DNA of 64,000 nucleotides from Cupriavidus taiwanensis (GCF_900249755.1 NZ_LT976853.1:1439153-1503152); one strand, 5' to 3'. Counted from the first letter of the stretch, positions 1 to 8,564 are shown. Made by a program: numbers and translations. Notes: generated from the sequence alone by a model not told the origin.

Positions 1-347
1 TCGCCCAGGCATTCCATTACCTGGTGCTGGGCTTCGTGCGGGGAATCGAGCCGGCGCGCCAGCGCCTCGTAGGCCTGGCGGATGCCGCGCGGCTGGTCGA
101 CCGAGACCTGCTCCGAAATCGACAGGTGCATCGCCAGATGCAGGAAGGGATTGGTCTGGCCCTGCTCGGGGGTGTAGTCCTGCGCCAGCGCGCCTTCGGT
201 GTCGCGCAGCAGGTCGTGGTACTCGGGGTGCTCGCCGATCCAGTCGACGGCGATGGCTTCCAGCGGGGTCAGCACGCCGCCTGCGATCTGCTTCTGCCAG
301 GCATCGCAGAAGAACCGGCGGACTTCTTCTCGTGAGGGATTGAACAT
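1..347 (-). CDS. DUF1841 family protein, 3' part outside the window
   Basis: Reading the minus strand from an ATG at 347 gives an open frame of 115 codons with no stop before the window edge, so the C-terminus is missing. The start MFNPSREEVRRFFCDAW, followed by a WIGEHPEYHDLL stretch and an NPFLHLAMHLSISEQ segment, is how I recognise DUF1841, a small soluble family of unknown function common in beta- and gammaproteobacteria. A -10-like TACAAT lies at 362-357, only nine bases before the ATG, and there is no Shine-Dalgarno sequence, so the message may be nearly leaderless. The gene diverges from the EamA exporter gene. Family call is fairly firm, function unknown. Confidence 0.8.
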   Translation of the reverse strand, partial: MFNPSREEVRRFFCDAWQKQIAGGVLTPLEAIAVDWIGEHPEYHDLLRDTEGALAQDYTPEQGQTNPFLHLAMHLSISEQVSVDQPRGIRQAYEALARRLDSPHEAQHQVMECLG

Positions 348-448
348 GGTGGCGCCATTGTAAACGACGGGCGCTGCCCTTGCCGGCGGCCGCGTCCGCG
401 GCGATGGCGCCAAGTAGAATGCGGGATCGCCGACTCGCCGCCTGCCCG

Positions 449-1387
449 ATGACCGCTTCCGCCCCCACCGCCCCGACCGCTGCCCGCGACAAGCTGGCCG
501 GCGTGCTGCTGATCGCGGTCTCGGCCAGCGCCTTCGGCGCCATGGCGATCTTCGCGCGCTTTGCCTACGCCGCCGGCGCGGACGTGTACGGGCTGCTGCT
601 GGTGCGCTTCATGCTGGCCGCCGCGGCGCTGGCGTGGGTGATGCGCACGCGCGGCATCGCGCTGCCGCCGTGGCGCCGCGTGCTGGCGCTCGCGGCGATG
701 GGCGGCATCGGCTATGTCGGCCAGTCGTTCTGCTTCTTCAGCGCGCTCAACCATGCGCAGGCCAGCCTGGTGGCGCTGCTGCTGTACCTGTACCCGCTGT
801 TCGTGACCATCCTCGCGGCCGTCTTCCTGAAGGAGCGGCTGACCACCGCCGCGGTGGTGACGGTGGTGCTGTGCTCGGTCGGCGCCGGGCTGACGGTGGG
901 CGGCGGCGTGGGTTCGCCGCTGGGGATCGCGCTGGGGCTGGCGGCGGCGGTGATCTATTCGGTCTACATCATCGTCGGCGCGCGCCTGACCGCGGGCGTC
1001 AACCCGATCGCCACCACCACCGTGATCTGCACCGCGGCGGCGCTGGTCTACGGCGCCGTCGGCCTGCTGCGCGCCGGCGCGGGCACGCCGCCGCAGTTTC
1101 CGGCCGATGCCGGCGGCTGGCTGGCGCTGGCGGGGATCGCGCTGTTGTCGACCGTGCTGGCGATCCTGACCTTCTTTGCCGGCTTGCAGCGGCTGGGCGC
1201 GGCGCAGGCGTCGATGCTGTCGACGCTGGAGCCGGTGGTCACCGTGGTGCTGGCGGCCTTGCTGCTGGGCGAGCAGATCGGCGCGGCGCAGGCCGTGGGC
1301 GGCGGCCTGATCCTGGCCGGGGTGCTGTGGCTGACCCGCCGCGGCAACGCCCCCGCGCCGGCGCGGGCCGACATGCAAGGGAATTGA
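449..1387 (+). CDS. EamA-family (DMT superfamily) exporter
   Basis: A 312-residue, very hydrophobic protein with about ten membrane-spanning segments. It is built as two repeated EamA domains (roughly residues 15-145 and 160-300), each ending in the family-typical pattern in which a glutamate-containing loop (LKERLT, LLGEQIG) precedes the last helix. Such inner-membrane carriers usually export amino acids or other small metabolites; the substrate here cannot be read from sequence. The frame is open from 380, but a -10-like TAGAAT at 415-420 would put the transcript start near 427, so the ATG at 449 ([10 protein letters not shown]) is the better start. Single gene, divergent from DUF1841. Confidence 0.87.
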   Translation: MTASAPTAPTAARDKLAGVLLIAVSASAFGAMAIFARFAYAAGADVYGLLLVRFMLAAAALAWVMRTRGIALPPWRRVLALAAMGGIGYVGQSFCFFSALNHAQASLVALLLYLYPLFVTILAAVFLKERLTTAAVVTVVLCSVGAGLTVGGGVGSPLGIALGLAAAVIYSVYIIVGARLTAGVNPIATTTVICTAAALVYGAVGLLRAGAGTPPQFPADAGGWLALAGIALLSTVLAILTFFAGLQRLGAAQASMLSTLEPVVTVVLAALLLGEQIGAAQAVGGGLILAGVLWLTRRGNAPAPARADMQGN

Positions 1388-1475
1388 ACGGGTTGCTCAA
1401 AGGCGCTGTCGTGGGGCGCGCCGGCCGTTGGGTACAATCGCGCCTTCTTTCACCTTCCGTACAGAAAGGACGCGC

Positions 1476-2063
1476 ATGTCCCAGATCGACCAAGCCGCGC
1501 TGGCGCAACTGTTCACCGAAGCCCGCACCCACAACGTGTGGCAGGACCGCCATGTGGACGACGCCGTGCTGCACCAGATCTATGAAGCGATGAAGTTCGG
1601 CCCGACCGCTGCCAACAGCAGCCCGGCGCGCATCGTGTTCGTCAAGAGCGCCGCCGGGAAGGCGCGCCTGGTGGACTGCGTCTCGGCCGGCAACGTCGAC
1701 AAGACGCGTTCGGCGCCGGTGACCGCGATCATCGCCTTCGACACCGCCTTCCACGACCAGCTGCCCAGGCTGTTCCCGCATGCCGACGCGCGCTCCTGGT
1801 ATGCCGGCAACGACGAAAAGATTGCCCGCGACGCGCTGATGAACAGTTCCTTGCAAGGCGGCTACTTCATCCTGGCGGCGCGCGCGTTCGGGCTGGACTG
1901 CGGCCCGATGGGCGGCTTCGACGCCGACAAGGTCAACGCGGCGTTCTTCCCCGACGGCAAGTGGAAGGTCAACTTCCTGTGCAACCTGGGCTATGGCGTC
2001 GCCGACAAGCTGTTCCCGCGCTGCCCGCGCCTGTCGTTCGACGAAGCCTGCCGCATCGTCTGA
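1476..2063 (+). CDS. RutE/HadB-like nitroreductase family protein (malonic semialdehyde reductase type)
   Basis: A 195-residue protein of the FMN-dependent nitroreductase fold, the same length as E. coli RutE. The segments [14 protein letters not shown] and [13 protein letters not shown] are characteristic of the RutE/HadB subgroup, which reduces 3-oxopropanoate (malonic semialdehyde) to 3-hydroxypropanoate with NAD(P)H. No other rut (pyrimidine degradation) gene is present, so the true substrate could be another aldehyde, quinone or nitro compound. AGAAAGGA precedes the ATG at 1476 and a -10-like TACAAT lies at 1433-1438. A strong terminator follows directly. The subgroup call is reasonably sure; the biological reaction is inferred. 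Confidence 0.85.
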   Translation: MSQIDQAALAQLFTEARTHNVWQDRHVDDAVLHQIYEAMKFGPTAANSSPARIVFVKSAAGKARLVDCVSAGNVDKTRSAPVTAIIAFDTAFHDQLPRLFPHADARSWYAGNDEKIARDALMNSSLQGGYFILAARAFGLDCGPMGGFDADKVNAAFFPDGKWKVNFLCNLGYGVADKLFPRCPRLSFDEACRIV

Positions 2064-2085
2064 ACCTGCTGCGTTGCCAGCCAAT

Positions 2086-2116
2086 AAAAAAGCGACCCGC
2101 GTGGTCGCTTTTTTTA
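2086..2116. terminator. Bidirectional intrinsic terminator between the nitroreductase gene and coq4
   Basis: AGCGACC (2091-2097) pairs with GGTCGCT (2103-2109) around a five-base loop. An A-run lies before the stem and a T-run after it, so the hairpin can end transcription from both convergent genes. Confidence 0.88.
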
Positions 2117-2141
2117 TCGGGGTTTGCCGGGTGCGGCGCCA

Positions 2142-2867
2142 TCAGGCGGTCCATTGCTGCATCGGCTTGCAGGCCAGGTAGCGGCGCGGCTCGCCGATGC
2201 CCAGGCGCGCGCGCGCCGCGTCGATCGGTTCGTGCAGCAGCTTCTCGTAGTCCTCGCCCAGCAGCCAGCCGGCGCGGCGGCCCAGCCGGTAGCCTTCCAG
2301 CACGGCGCGCGCAAAGGCCAGGCTGCCGCTGACGCGCAGGCTCTTCAGCGACGCCGCGATGGCGATAAAGGCCCAGCCCTTGCCGCCGGTCTGCGCATAG
2401 CTGAACGCCACCAGCGCGGCTTCGCCCAGGCTTTCGTCGGCGCGGTAGCCGGTCAGCACGTGCCATATATCGTGGATGTCGCGCGTGCGCCGGCCGAACC
2501 ACAGGTAGGCGTCTTCGAGCACCGGTTCCTGGTCCAGGTTCGACACCTTGGCCAGCCCGTCCGCGCTGTACCCGGTCTGTTCGAGGAAGGCGCGATAGGC
2601 GGCGCCGACCGTGCCCGGCGCGAAGCGCGCCACGTAGGCGGGGTCGGACAGGCGCTCGGCCAGTTCGATGCGCTGGTAGACCATGCGGCGCCCGTCGTGC
2701 GTGGCCAGCAGGCGGCTGAAGTTGCGCGGCATCGACGGGCCGTTGAGCGCGCGCATGATGCGGAATACCTGCTCGGTGTCGTTGCCGTCCGCCATCAGCT
2801 TGCGCACCGCGCGGAACGCGGCGAAGACATCCTGCTTGTAGGGGTCGGAACCCGTCGTGGTGGCCAT
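2142..2867 (-). CDS. COQ4-family protein
   Basis: A 241-residue soluble protein with the COQ4 signature HDIWH (H132, D133, H136, with E149 downstream), the metal-binding motif of this family. Eukaryotic COQ4 works in ubiquinone biosynthesis, where it has been linked to modification of carbon 1 of the head group; bacterial homologues are scattered and their role is less clear. It is the last gene of a minus-strand set with a Baeyer-Villiger-type monooxygenase and an alpha/beta hydrolase, 16 bases after the hydrolase stop, so it is probably co-transcribed with them. It may act in quinone metabolism or have been recruited to that oxidation pathway. Family call firm, pathway uncertain. Confidence 0.85.
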   Translation of the reverse strand: MATTTGSDPYKQDVFAAFRAVRKLMADGNDTEQVFRIMRALNGPSMPRNFSRLLATHDGRRMVYQRIELAERLSDPAYVARFAPGTVGAAYRAFLEQTGYSADGLAKVSNLDQEPVLEDAYLWFGRRTRDIHDIWHVLTGYRADESLGEAALVAFSYAQTGGKGWAFIAIAASLKSLRVSGSLAFARAVLEGYRLGRRAGWLLGEDYEKLLHEPIDAARARLGIGEPRRYLACKPMQQWTA

Positions 2868-2883
2868 GGGCAGTCTCCGGGAA

Positions 2884-3867
2884 TCAAGCGAACTGGGCCG
2901 GCCGCGGCTCGGACACCTGCATCCGCGCGGCGGCGGCGCGCACGAAATCGACGCTGGTGGCGACGTCGGTCACCGGCAGCATATGCCCGCCGCTGACCAG
3001 GGTCAGCGTGGCGCCCGGCACCCTGGCGACCAGCGCTTCGCCATGCTCGGCAAAGTCGAGGATGCGGTCGTCGCGGCCGAACAGCACGCTGACGGGCACG
3101 CGCAGCGTGCCGTAGTCGCGCAGCAGCGCCGGCAGGCTCTGCGCGGCACCGCGCAGGTCTTCCGACGCCGCCAGGAAGTGGCGCGGGCGCAAGGCCAGCA
3201 GGCCGCCGCCACGCGTGGGGAAGTCGTCAGGCACCGGGTCGGGGCCGAACACGATGTCCATGACCTCGGCGCGGTGCCGTATCGACATCGGCACCACCAC
3301 GGTCCAGGCCATCAGCCGGCGCAGCCAGGCGTGCGGCACCGTCATGGCCCTGAACACCGGCGAGATCGCCGTGGGCGGATGCGTCAGCGGCGCGATCAGC
3401 GCCAGGCCGCCGACGCATTCCGGATGGCGCACGGCCAGCGCCAGCGCGATCGCGCCGCCCAGCGAATGGCCCACCACCAGCGGCCGCTCCAGGCCCAGCC
3501 GGTCGCACAGCGCGGCGAGCGCGTCGGCCTGCGCGGGCAGGTCGGCGGCGCTGCCGGGCGTGCGCGTGGAATGGCCAGCGCCGGGGCGGTCGACGGCGAT
3601 GACGCGGAAGTTCTCGGCCAGCGGCGCGATCATGCCGTAGCCGAAGTTCTCGAGTTGTCCCGACAAGCCGTGCACCAGCAGCAGCGCCGGCCCTCGCCCG
3701 CGCTCCACCACATGCAGCCGAGCGCCGGGCACGTCGATAAAGCGGCCGGGCGGCGGCATCGCGGCCTCGATGCGCCGGGCGGTGCGCCAGGTGTACAGAC
3801 ATAGCGCGGCGCCGGACAGCAGGACCAGTGCGATCAGCACGGCCAGTACGATGAGGAGGGAAGTCAT
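2884..3867 (-). CDS. Membrane-anchored alpha/beta hydrolase
   Basis: A 327-residue protein with an N-terminal membrane segment (residues 4-25) followed by an alpha/beta-hydrolase domain. The oxyanion region LLLVHGLSGQ, nucleophile elbow GHSLGG (Ser135), acid in FGRDDRI (about Asp266) and His295 in SGGHMLP form a complete catalytic triad. The ATG overlaps the stop of the upstream monooxygenase gene in ATGA, indicating translational coupling. A hydrolase coupled to a Baeyer-Villiger-type enzyme suggests cleavage of the ester that enzyme would make, but this is inference. The single N-terminal helix would tether it to the inner membrane. Confidence 0.85.
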   Translation of the reverse strand: MTSLLIVLAVLIALVLLSGAALCLYTWRTARRIEAAMPPPGRFIDVPGARLHVVERGRGPALLLVHGLSGQLENFGYGMIAPLAENFRVIAVDRPGAGHSTRTPGSAADLPAQADALAALCDRLGLERPLVVGHSLGGAIALALAVRHPECVGGLALIAPLTHPPTAISPVFRAMTVPHAWLRRLMAWTVVVPMSIRHRAEVMDIVFGPDPVPDDFPTRGGGLLALRPRHFLAASEDLRGAAQSLPALLRDYGTLRVPVSVLFGRDDRILDFAEHGEALVARVPGATLTLVSGGHMLPVTDVATSVDFVRAAAARMQVSEPRPAQFA

Positions 3868-5417
3868 GGCTGCACCTCGCTGGCGGCGACCGGATTGCCG
3901 GCCGTGGCGTCCTGGTGGCGGCGCGCCTCGCGCGGCGCCGGCGGGGCGTCGAACTGCAGCACGCCATCGGCGATGCGGCCATGGCGGATCGTCAGCAGGT
4001 CCTTCAGATAGTTCTGGTGCACGCGCCACGGCTTGCGGTCGCCCTGCCGCGGCAGCACGCCGGCGGCACGCTGCACATAGCCCGAGGTGAAATCCAGGAA
4101 CGGTGTCGGCTGCACCGCGGCGGGCGCGCGCGGCACGGCGATGCGGTGGCCGTGGTGGTCCATGTGGCGCAGCAGGCGGCAGACGTACTCGGCCGTCAGG
4201 TCGGCCTTGAGCGTCCATGACGCATTGGTGTAGCCGAACGCCAGCACCAGGTTGGGCACGTCGCTGAGCATCATGCCCTTGTAGGCCAGGCAGTCGGCGG
4301 GGCGGCGCGGCTGGCCGTCGACGCTGAGGGCAATGTCGCCCAGCATGTTCAGCTTCAGGCCGGTGGCCGTCACCACGATATCCGCGGCCAGCGTCTTGCC
4401 GCTGGCGAGCACGATGCCGTCTTCGGTGAAGCGCTCGATGGTATCGGTGACCACCGCGGCACGGCCCTCGCGCAGGGCACGGAACAGGTCGCCGTCGGGC
4501 ACCAGGCACAGGCGCTGGTCCCACGGTTTGTAGCGCGGCGTGAAATGCGTCGCCACGTCGAAGCCCGCTGGCAGCTGCGCCGCGGCCATGCCGACCAGGC
4601 GCGCCTTGACGCGTTCGGGCCGGCGCCGCGCCAGCTGGAAGAAGGTCATGCCGAGCAGCACGTTCTTCCAGCGCGTGGCGGCGTAGGCCAGCCGTTCCGG
4701 CAGCACGCGGCGCAGCGTGCGCGCGATGGCGTCTTCGCCGGGGCGCGTGACGATATAGGTGGGCGAGCGCTGCAGCATGGTCACGTGCGCCGCGCGGCCG
4801 GCCATCGCCGGCACCAGCGTGACCGCGGTGGCGCCGCTGCCGATCACCACCACGCGCTTGCCGGCGTAGTCCAGCGTTTCGTCCCAGAACTGCGGATGCA
4901 CGATGCGGCCGCGAAAACGGTCCTCGCCGTCGAACGCGGGACGGTGGGCCTCGGCATAGCTGTAGTAGCCGGCGCAGACATAGAGCAGCCGCGCGCGCAG
5001 CCGCAGCCGGCTGCGGTCGGCGCTGTGTTCGGCTTCGACGGTCCAGCAGGCGTCGGCGCTGTCCCACGCCGCGCTGACCACGCGGTGGCCGAAGCGGATC
5101 TGGCGCGTGATGCCGGCTTCTTCGGCGGTTTCACGGATATAGGCGCGGATCGACGGACCGTCGGCGATGGCCCTGGCGCCGCGCCAGGGCTTGAAGCGGT
5201 AGCCCAGCGTGTACATGTCCGAATCCGAGCGGATGCCGGGGTAGCGGAACAGGTCCCAGGTGCCGCCGATGGCGTCGCGCGCCTCGAGGATGGCGTAGCG
5301 CTTGCCGGGGCAGCGCCGTTGCAGCTGGCGCGCGGCGCCGATGCCGGACAAGCCGGCGCCTACGATCAGGACATCGAGTACGGCGTCATCGGCACTGGCA
5401 TCGCGCATGGGAGGCAT
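3864..5417 (-). CDS. Baeyer-Villiger-type flavin-containing monooxygenase
   Basis: About 517 residues with an N-terminal FAD site GAGLSG (residues 20-25), an NADPH site GSGATA (about 193-198), and between them F168-R-G170-x3-H174-x3-W178-D179. That matches the FxGxxxHxxxW(P/D) fingerprint separating Baeyer-Villiger monooxygenases from other flavin monooxygenases. Such enzymes insert oxygen next to a ketone carbonyl to make an ester or lactone. The frame opens at 5444, but that ATG lies inside a predicted -10 (TATGTT, 5445-5440), so I prefer the ATG at 5417; 5408 is also possible. First gene of a three-gene operon, divergent from a TetR gene whose probable operator covers the promoter. Substrate unknown. 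Confidence 0.86.
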   Translation of the reverse strand: MPPMRDASADDAVLDVLIVGAGLSGIGAARQLQRRCPGKRYAILEARDAIGGTWDLFRYPGIRSDSDMYTLGYRFKPWRGARAIADGPSIRAYIRETAEEAGITRQIRFGHRVVSAAWDSADACWTVEAEHSADRSRLRLRARLLYVCAGYYSYAEAHRPAFDGEDRFRGRIVHPQFWDETLDYAGKRVVVIGSGATAVTLVPAMAGRAAHVTMLQRSPTYIVTRPGEDAIARTLRRVLPERLAYAATRWKNVLLGMTFFQLARRRPERVKARLVGMAAAQLPAGFDVATHFTPRYKPWDQRLCLVPDGDLFRALREGRAAVVTDTIERFTEDGIVLASGKTLAADIVVTATGLKLNMLGDIALSVDGQPRRPADCLAYKGMMLSDVPNLVLAFGYTNASWTLKADLTAEYVCRLLRHMDHHGHRIAVPRAPAAVQPTPFLDFTSGYVQRAAGVLPRQGDRKPWRVHQNYLKDLLTIRHGRIADGVLQFDAPPAPREARRHQDATAGNPVAASEVQP

Positions 5418-5431
5418 CCGGACGAGTGGGG

Positions 5432-5457
5432 CTTCTGACAACATAGATTGTCAGAAG
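5432..5457. promoter_or_regulatory. Operator 1 in the monooxygenase/tetR intergenic region
   Basis: A perfect ten-base inverted repeat, CTTCTGACAA and TTGTCAGAAG, separated by six bases. It overlaps the predicted -10 of the minus-strand monooxygenase promoter (-35 TTGCCG at 5468-5463, 17-base spacer, -10 TATGTT at 5445-5440). The core TGACA-N8-TGTCA is repeated at operator 2, as expected for autoregulated TetR repressors. Confidence 0.75.
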
Positions 5458-5471
5458 CGATCCGGCAAGTT

Positions 5472-5495
5472 TTCTGACAATAGGGAATGTCATAA
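5472..5495. promoter_or_regulatory. Operator 2, upstream of the divergent tetR gene
   Basis: TGACA (5475-5479) and TGTCA (5488-5492) with the same eight-base spacing as operator 1, in the wider context TTCTGACA/TGTCATAA. It touches a -10-like CATAAT (5491-5496), so binding here would repress the regulator gene itself. Confidence 0.68.
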
Positions 5496-5503
5496 TGGCG
5501 CGC

Positions 5504-6169
5504 ATGACCCCCGAGCTGACTCCCGCGCGCCGCTACCGCGGCGCCGAAGCCGAAGAGCGCCGCGCCCAGCGCCGCGCGCAACTGATTGCCGCGGCCGTGC
5601 AGGTCTACGGCGAGCGCGGTTACCAGAATGCCACCGTCAAGGCCGTGTGCGAGGCCGCAGGGCTGACCGAGCGCTATTTCTACGAGTCATTCGCCAACAG
5701 CGAGGCCTTGCTGCTGGCATCGTTTCAAACGGTGACCCAGCGCTTGCTGCACACGCTGGTGCAGGCGGGCGAGGCGGCCGGCAACGATGGCGCGCAACGG
5801 GCGCTGGCGATGCTGCGCGCGTACTTCGGCGCGCTGCAGCGCGAACCGCGTTCGGCGCGCGTGTTCCTGGTGGAGATCCGCGGCGTCAGCAAGCTGGTCG
5901 ACGGCGCGCTGGCCGACTCGCTGGATGCATTCGGCGGGCTGCTGGCGCAGGCGCTGCTGCCGCCGGGGCGCGCGCGTGATCCGCTGCTGACCGCGGGCGT
6001 AGCGGGCGGCGTGGTGCACCTTGCCGTGCGCTGGATCCGCCAGGGCTACAGCCCCGATGTCGACGTGGTCGCGCACACCGCGCTGCAGCTGGCGCTGGTG
6101 CTGGCGCAACAAGACGAAGGGCCCGAACCGGCCGCGGCTACAGCTGCGGTGCCGGGGTTTTCTCCCTGA
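5504..6169 (+). CDS. TetR-family regulator divergent from the monooxygenase operon
   Basis: About 221 residues. An N-terminal TetR helix-turn-helix domain (LIAAAVQVYGERGYQNATVKAVCEAAGLTERYFYESF, shown in parts: AAAVQVYGERG and GLTERYFYESF) is followed by an alpha-helical ligand domain. The gene is divergent from the Baeyer-Villiger operon and two matching inverted repeats lie between them, so it most likely represses that operon and itself, released by a substrate-like ligand. An ATG at 5495 is in frame, but a -10-like CATAAT at 5491-5496 would start transcription near 5503, making the ATG at 5504 a leaderless start. The 3' end overlaps the convergent nth gene by 32 bases. Confidence 0.85.
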   Translation: MTPELTPARRYRGAEAEERRAQRRAQLIAAAVQVYGERGYQNATVKAVCEAAGLTERYFYESFANSEALLLASFQTVTQRLLHTLVQAGEAAGNDGAQRALAMLRAYFGALQREPRSARVFLVEIRGVSKLVDGALADSLDAFGGLLAQALLPPGRARDPLLTAGVAGGVVHLAVRWIRQGYSPDVDVVAHTALQLALVLAQQDEGPEPAAATAAVPGFSP

Positions 6170-6782
6170 ACTCGCACAGCGGCTCGATCGCGCAATGCCA
6201 GCATTCCGGCTTGCGCGCCTTGCATACGTAGCGGCCGTGCAGGATCAGCCAGTGATGGGCGTCGTGCAGGAATTCATGCGGCACGCACTTGAGCAGCTTC
6301 TGCTCGACGATATCGACGTTCTTGCCCGGCGCCAGGCCGGTGCGGTTCGAGACCCGGAAGATATGCGTGTCGACCGCGATGGTGGGCTGGCCGAACGCGG
6401 TGTTGAGCACCACGTTGGCGGTCTTGCGGCCCACGCCCGGCAGCGCTTCCAGCGCGGCGCGCTCCGCCGGCACCTTGCCGCCATGGCGCTCGACCAGGAT
6501 GCGGCAGGTCTCGATCACATGCTTGGCCTTGGTCTTGTACAGGCCGATGGTCTTGATGTATTCGCTCAGGCCGGCTTCGCCCAGCTCCAGCATCTGGCGC
6601 GGGGTATGCGCAACCGGGAACAGGCGGCGCGTGGCCTTGTTCACGCCGACGTCGGTGGCCTGCGCCGACAGCAGCACGGCGATCAGCAGCTCGAACGGCG
6701 AGCTGTATTCGAGTTCCGTGGCCGGGGCCGGGTTGACTTCGCGCAGCGTCTCGAAGATGGCACGGCACTTGGCGGCGTTCAT
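6138..6782 (-). CDS. nth: Endonuclease III (DNA glycosylase/AP lyase)
   Basis: A 214-residue protein that removes oxidised pyrimidines from DNA and cuts the abasic site. It shows the helix-hairpin-helix LPGVGRKTA with catalytic Lys120, catalytic Asp138 in AVDTHIFRV, and the C-terminal 4Fe-4S loop C187-x6-C194-x2-C197-x5-C203. These positions are the same as in E. coli. The ATG overlaps the stop of the upstream RnfB-like ferredoxin gene (ATGA), so the two are translationally coupled; nth next to rnf/rsx genes is common in proteobacteria. The tail of the gene overlaps the convergent tetR. Confidence 0.96.
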   Translation of the reverse strand: MNAAKCRAIFETLREVNPAPATELEYSSPFELLIAVLLSAQATDVGVNKATRRLFPVAHTPRQMLELGEAGLSEYIKTIGLYKTKAKHVIETCRILVERHGGKVPAERAALEALPGVGRKTANVVLNTAFGQPTIAVDTHIFRVSNRTGLAPGKNVDIVEQKLLKCVPHEFLHDAHHWLILHGRYVCKARKPECWHCAIEPLCEFREKTPAPQL

Positions 6783-7600
6783 TGCTCTGGTTCCCCGTCG
6801 TTGGCCGGATCCCGGGCGGTATCGGGATCGTCCGGCTGCGGCGCCAGCCCGGCGCGCGCACGGCGCGCTTCGGCGGCGTCGATCTGCGCCTGCACCGCGG
6901 GCGACACGTTCTCGGTATTGCGCGGCCTGGCGGCCTGCTGTTTCTGCCGGGCGCGTTCGATCGCGGCCTGGATGATGGCGCGCTTGCGTTCCTGCGCGGC
7001 GCGCTCGGCATCGTCCTGCGGCGCTTCGGCCTGCACCGCGGCCAGCTTGGCCGCGGCCTTGGCGGCCAGGCGCGCGTCGTTCTCCTCGCGCTCGCGCACC
7101 AGCCGCGCATTGCGTGCCAGGTAGCGCGCCTGCGCGGCATCGGCCTGCGCCTGCGACCACGCGTCCCAGCCGGTGCGCGTGCCGGTGACGGGAACCATGT
7201 CGATGCAGTCGACCGGGCAGGGCGGCACGCACAGATCGCAGCCGGTGCACAGCCCGGGGATCACGGTATGCATCTGCTTGGCGGCGCCGGCGATGGCGTC
7301 GACCGGGCAGGCCTGGATGCACAGCGTGCAGCCGATGCACAGGCTCTCGTCGATGCGGGCGACCGCGCGCGGCTGCTCGATGCCGCGTTCCGGATCGAGC
7401 GGCAGGACTTCGGTGCCCAGCAGCGCTGCCAGGCGCGCGATGCCCTGCGCTCCGCCCGGCGGGCAGCGGTTGCAGGCGGCTTCGCCGCTGGCCATGGCTT
7501 CGGCGTAGGGGCGGCAGCCGCTGAAGCCGCACTTGGTGCACTGGGTCTGCGGCAGCAGCGCCTCGAGACGGTCGGCGAGGGACTTGACGGCGGGATTCAC
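6779..7600 (-). CDS. rsxB: RnfB/RsxB-like ferredoxin subunit
   Basis: About 273 residues from a GTG at 7600. An N-terminal 4Fe-4S domain (C21, C24, C29, C46, in CTKCGFSGC) is followed by a double-cluster ferredoxin domain (C88-x2-C-x2-C-x3-C98 and C118-x2-C-x2-C-x3-C128), then a long Ala/Arg/Glu-rich helical tail. This is the cytoplasmic iron-sulfur subunit of Rnf/Rsx electron-transfer complexes, but no rnfA, C, D, G or E is present, which is usual for the stand-alone form in Burkholderiales. The N-terminal membrane helix of true RnfB is absent from this start. TTG codons upstream (to about 7627) are alternative starts; no clear ribosome site decides. Confidence 0.82.
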   Translation of the reverse strand: MNPAVKSLADRLEALLPQTQCTKCGFSGCRPYAEAMASGEAACNRCPPGGAQGIARLAALLGTEVLPLDPERGIEQPRAVARIDESLCIGCTLCIQACPVDAIAGAAKQMHTVIPGLCTGCDLCVPPCPVDCIDMVPVTGTRTGWDAWSQAQADAAQARYLARNARLVREREENDARLAAKAAAKLAAVQAEAPQDDAERAAQERKRAIIQAAIERARQKQQAARPRNTENVSPAVQAQIDAAEARRARAGLAPQPDDPDTARDPANDGEPEQ

Positions 7601-7897
7601 GACAACGGACAGCAATTCAGGGGACAAGAGCGGGGTCGAAAGGCGCGGCAGCAACGGATAAACACGAGATTTGCGCGGTGCTGTGAGCGGTTGGCGACAT
7701 AACGGTGGCCGTTGCGGGGCGGACAATGTGCCGGAGGCCCCTGCGGCACCGGGGTCTCTGCGGACCCTGCGGTTTTCGCGCCGCAAGGATTATCCCCGAT
7801 TTCGCCGGCGGACAGAAACGGCGATGATGCGCGTCGCGCGGCCGGATTGCCGCATTCCGGCCTGTGCCATAATCCGCGCAACGATCGACCACACCTC
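7601..7897. other. Intergenic region between rsxB and a divergent tetR gene
   Basis: About 297 bases. The minus-strand frame of rsxB stays open to 7786 without an ATG I can support. A -10-like CATAAT at 7868-7873 probably serves the plus-strand TetR gene at 7898. I see no RNA gene or long repeat here. Confidence 0.5.
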
Positions 7898-8533
7898 ATG
7901 TCAACAGAGCCCAAGACCAAACGCGACCCGGAAGGGACGCGCCGACGCATCCTCGCTGCGGCCACCGAGGAATTCGCCAAGGGTGGTCTGGCCGGCGCCC
8001 GCGTCGACCAGATTGCCCGGCGCGCCGAAACCAACGAGCGCATGCTGTATTACTACTACGGCAGCAAGGAGGGCCTGTTCCTGGCGGTGCTCGAGAAGCA
8101 ATACGCGAACTTCCGCGCCGCCGAAGAGCAATTGCACCTGGTCGACGAAGACCCGGTCGAGGGGGTGCGCACGCTGGCCCGCTTCGTCTGGGACTGGTAC
8201 TACGAACACCCCGAGTTCATCCGCCTGGTCAACAGCGAGAACCTGCACGAAGCGCGGCACCTGAAAAAATCCGCGCAGCTGCAGCAGCTGATCAACCCGG
8301 TGGTCGACGTGCTCGCCGACGTGATCCGGCGCGGCCAGCAGCAGGGACTGTTCCGCGACCATGTCGACGTGCCGCAGTTCTACCTGACGATTTCCGCGCT
8401 GGGCTACTACGTGCTGTCGAACCGCTACACCATCAGCGCCGTGATCGGCCGCGACGTGGCCTCGCAGCAGGAGCACGAGCGCTTTGCCGAGCTGCACACG
8501 GAAATGCTGCTGAGCTACCTGAAGAAGCCCTGA
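7898..8533 (+). CDS. TetR/AcrR-family transcriptional regulator
   Basis: A 211-residue protein with an N-terminal helix-turn-helix domain (RRRILAAATEEFAKGG, then VDQIARRAETNERMLYYYYG) and a helical C-terminal domain of the TetR_C kind (DWYYEHPEFIRLVNSENLHEA). The Tyr-rich recognition helix and long C-terminal region resemble regulators of the RutR/NemR-like group, but I cannot name the target. It stands alone, with convergent phaZ on one side and rsxB upstream. The ATG at 7898 follows a -10-like CATAAT by 24 bases. The frame opens at 7712, but those extra residues are low-complexity and upstream of the promoter. Confidence 0.86.
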   Translation: MSTEPKTKRDPEGTRRRILAAATEEFAKGGLAGARVDQIARRAETNERMLYYYYGSKEGLFLAVLEKQYANFRAAEEQLHLVDEDPVEGVRTLARFVWDWYYEHPEFIRLVNSENLHEARHLKKSAQLQQLINPVVDVLADVIRRGQQQGLFRDHVDVPQFYLTISALGYYVLSNRYTISAVIGRDVASQQEHERFAELHTEMLLSYLKKP

Positions 8534-8564
8534 GCCGCCGCCGGCGCCCCGCAAGCAAAAACAG

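Noticed and set aside
269..1378. A 369-codon minus-strand frame opposite the EamA gene
   Set aside because: Arg/Gln/His-rich shadow; the plus-strand gene has ten membrane segments and proper signals.
5441..5447. ATG at 5444 as start of the monooxygenase
   Set aside because: It lies within the predicted -10 and in the middle of operator 1, and no ribosome site precedes it; the ATG at 5417 or 5408 is more sensible.
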